A DNA stretch of 64,000 nt from Tenacibaculum ovolyticum DSM 18103 (lineage in GTDB: Bacteria > Bacteroidota > Bacteroidia > Flavobacteriales > Flavobacteriaceae). Of the stretch, positions 63,834-64,000 are shown piece after piece. The notes beneath the pieces are model-generated. The model worked only from the letters and a program-made list of their open reading frames with translations, did not search any database and was not told where the DNA came from. Where the stretch lies: the NCBI RefSeq assembly GCF_000430545.1, contig NZ_KE387163.1:340439-404438 (forward strand). Direction: 5' to 3'. Position numbers and translations under genes: made by a program. Each line of letters opens with the position of its first letter. Within the stretch, counting starts at the first letter, position 1.

Positions 63834-64000
63834 ATATTTTTAGTTTCTTTTTTTCCGACAAAAAATGCAATAATGGTAAGCATCATACCAACAAACATTA
63901 AATAACCTCCTGTGTGTGGTAAAGAAGTAACATCAAAATTTAACATTTTTTGATATCCTAATAATGGTGGCTTATAGCTCATAGGACTACCATCTGGGTT
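63830..64000 (-). CDS. C-terminal part of a membrane protein in the nos operon
   Basis: The last 56 codons of a gene entering from the right edge; it ends in an ATGA overlap with nosL. It reads a soluble stretch (SPMSYKPPLLGYQKMLNF), then one helix (GGYLMFVGMMLTIIAFFVG) and KKETKNI. Its position, directly before nosL, is where Bacteroidota nos operons carry a small membrane-bound protein downstream of nosZ. The identity is unknown. Confidence 0.7.
   Translation of the reverse strand, partial: NPDGSPMSYKPPLLGYQKMLNFDVTSLPHTGGYLMFVGMMLTIIAFFVGKKETKNI

Overview
The window looks like chromosomal DNA of a marine-type Bacteroidota bacterium, family Flavobacteriaceae. It is strongly AT-rich. It carries a type IX secretion (T9SS) sorting domain, a SusC/SusD pair, TssD of the Bacteroidota type VI system (T6SS-iii) and a nos operon of the Bacteroidota arrangement, and promoters read best with the TAnnTTTG -7 box. 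I cannot fix the genus; Tenacibaculum- or Polaribacter-like is a guess. No tRNA, rRNA, CRISPR or transposase gene was seen.

Layout. 1-6.0 kb: edge of a cold-shock gene, a long empty intergenic region, a large secreted M43 metalloprotease and a 56-aa signal-like mini-protein. 6.1-17.8 kb: a minus-strand cluster (susC, susD, phosphatase-superfamily lipoprotein, DUF5690 transporter, TIGR03364 FAD oxidoreductase, phosphonatase-like HAD, phosphodiesterase with hemopexin-like repeats) plus a convergent XRE-cupin regulator. It reads as capture, cleavage and catabolism of an aminophosphonate conjugate. 18-31.9 kb: ordinary core genes (folE, hisS, yihY-like, pentapeptide protein, M3 and M28 peptidases, thioredoxin-like protein, nadC, rlmH, rdgB, FecCD/ATPase transporter).

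32-51 kb: a T6SS effector island read leftward from tssD: vgrG, an uncharacterised 451-aa TPR-like protein, a 1407-aa Rhs effector with a GHH-type nuclease-like tip, its candidate immunity gene, then a run of SUKH-type and unknown small genes. Between them lie at least two orphan Rhs tips with duplicated rhs core DNA but no start codon, further core scraps, recurring CCACAA...TTGTGG hairpins and GC-rich palindromic repeats. The region looks like a toxin/immunity cassette store built by recombination.

51.6-54 kb: a CopD-like membrane protein and a divergent LysR/SDR pair. 54.2-58.7 kb: an unusual set of an ankyrin-DUF4303 protein, a PRMT-like methyltransferase with the double-E hairpin, an AlkB-like dioxygenase and two Asp/Asn beta-hydroxylase-like proteins. 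This is a candidate undescribed protein- or peptide-modifying system. 58.7-64 kb: a heme-copper-oxidase-like membrane protein, an NsrR-like Rrf2 regulator and the nosL-D-F-Y genes for nitrous oxide reductase maturation, cut off at the right edge.

All function calls come from reading motifs and neighbourhoods; no database search was run.
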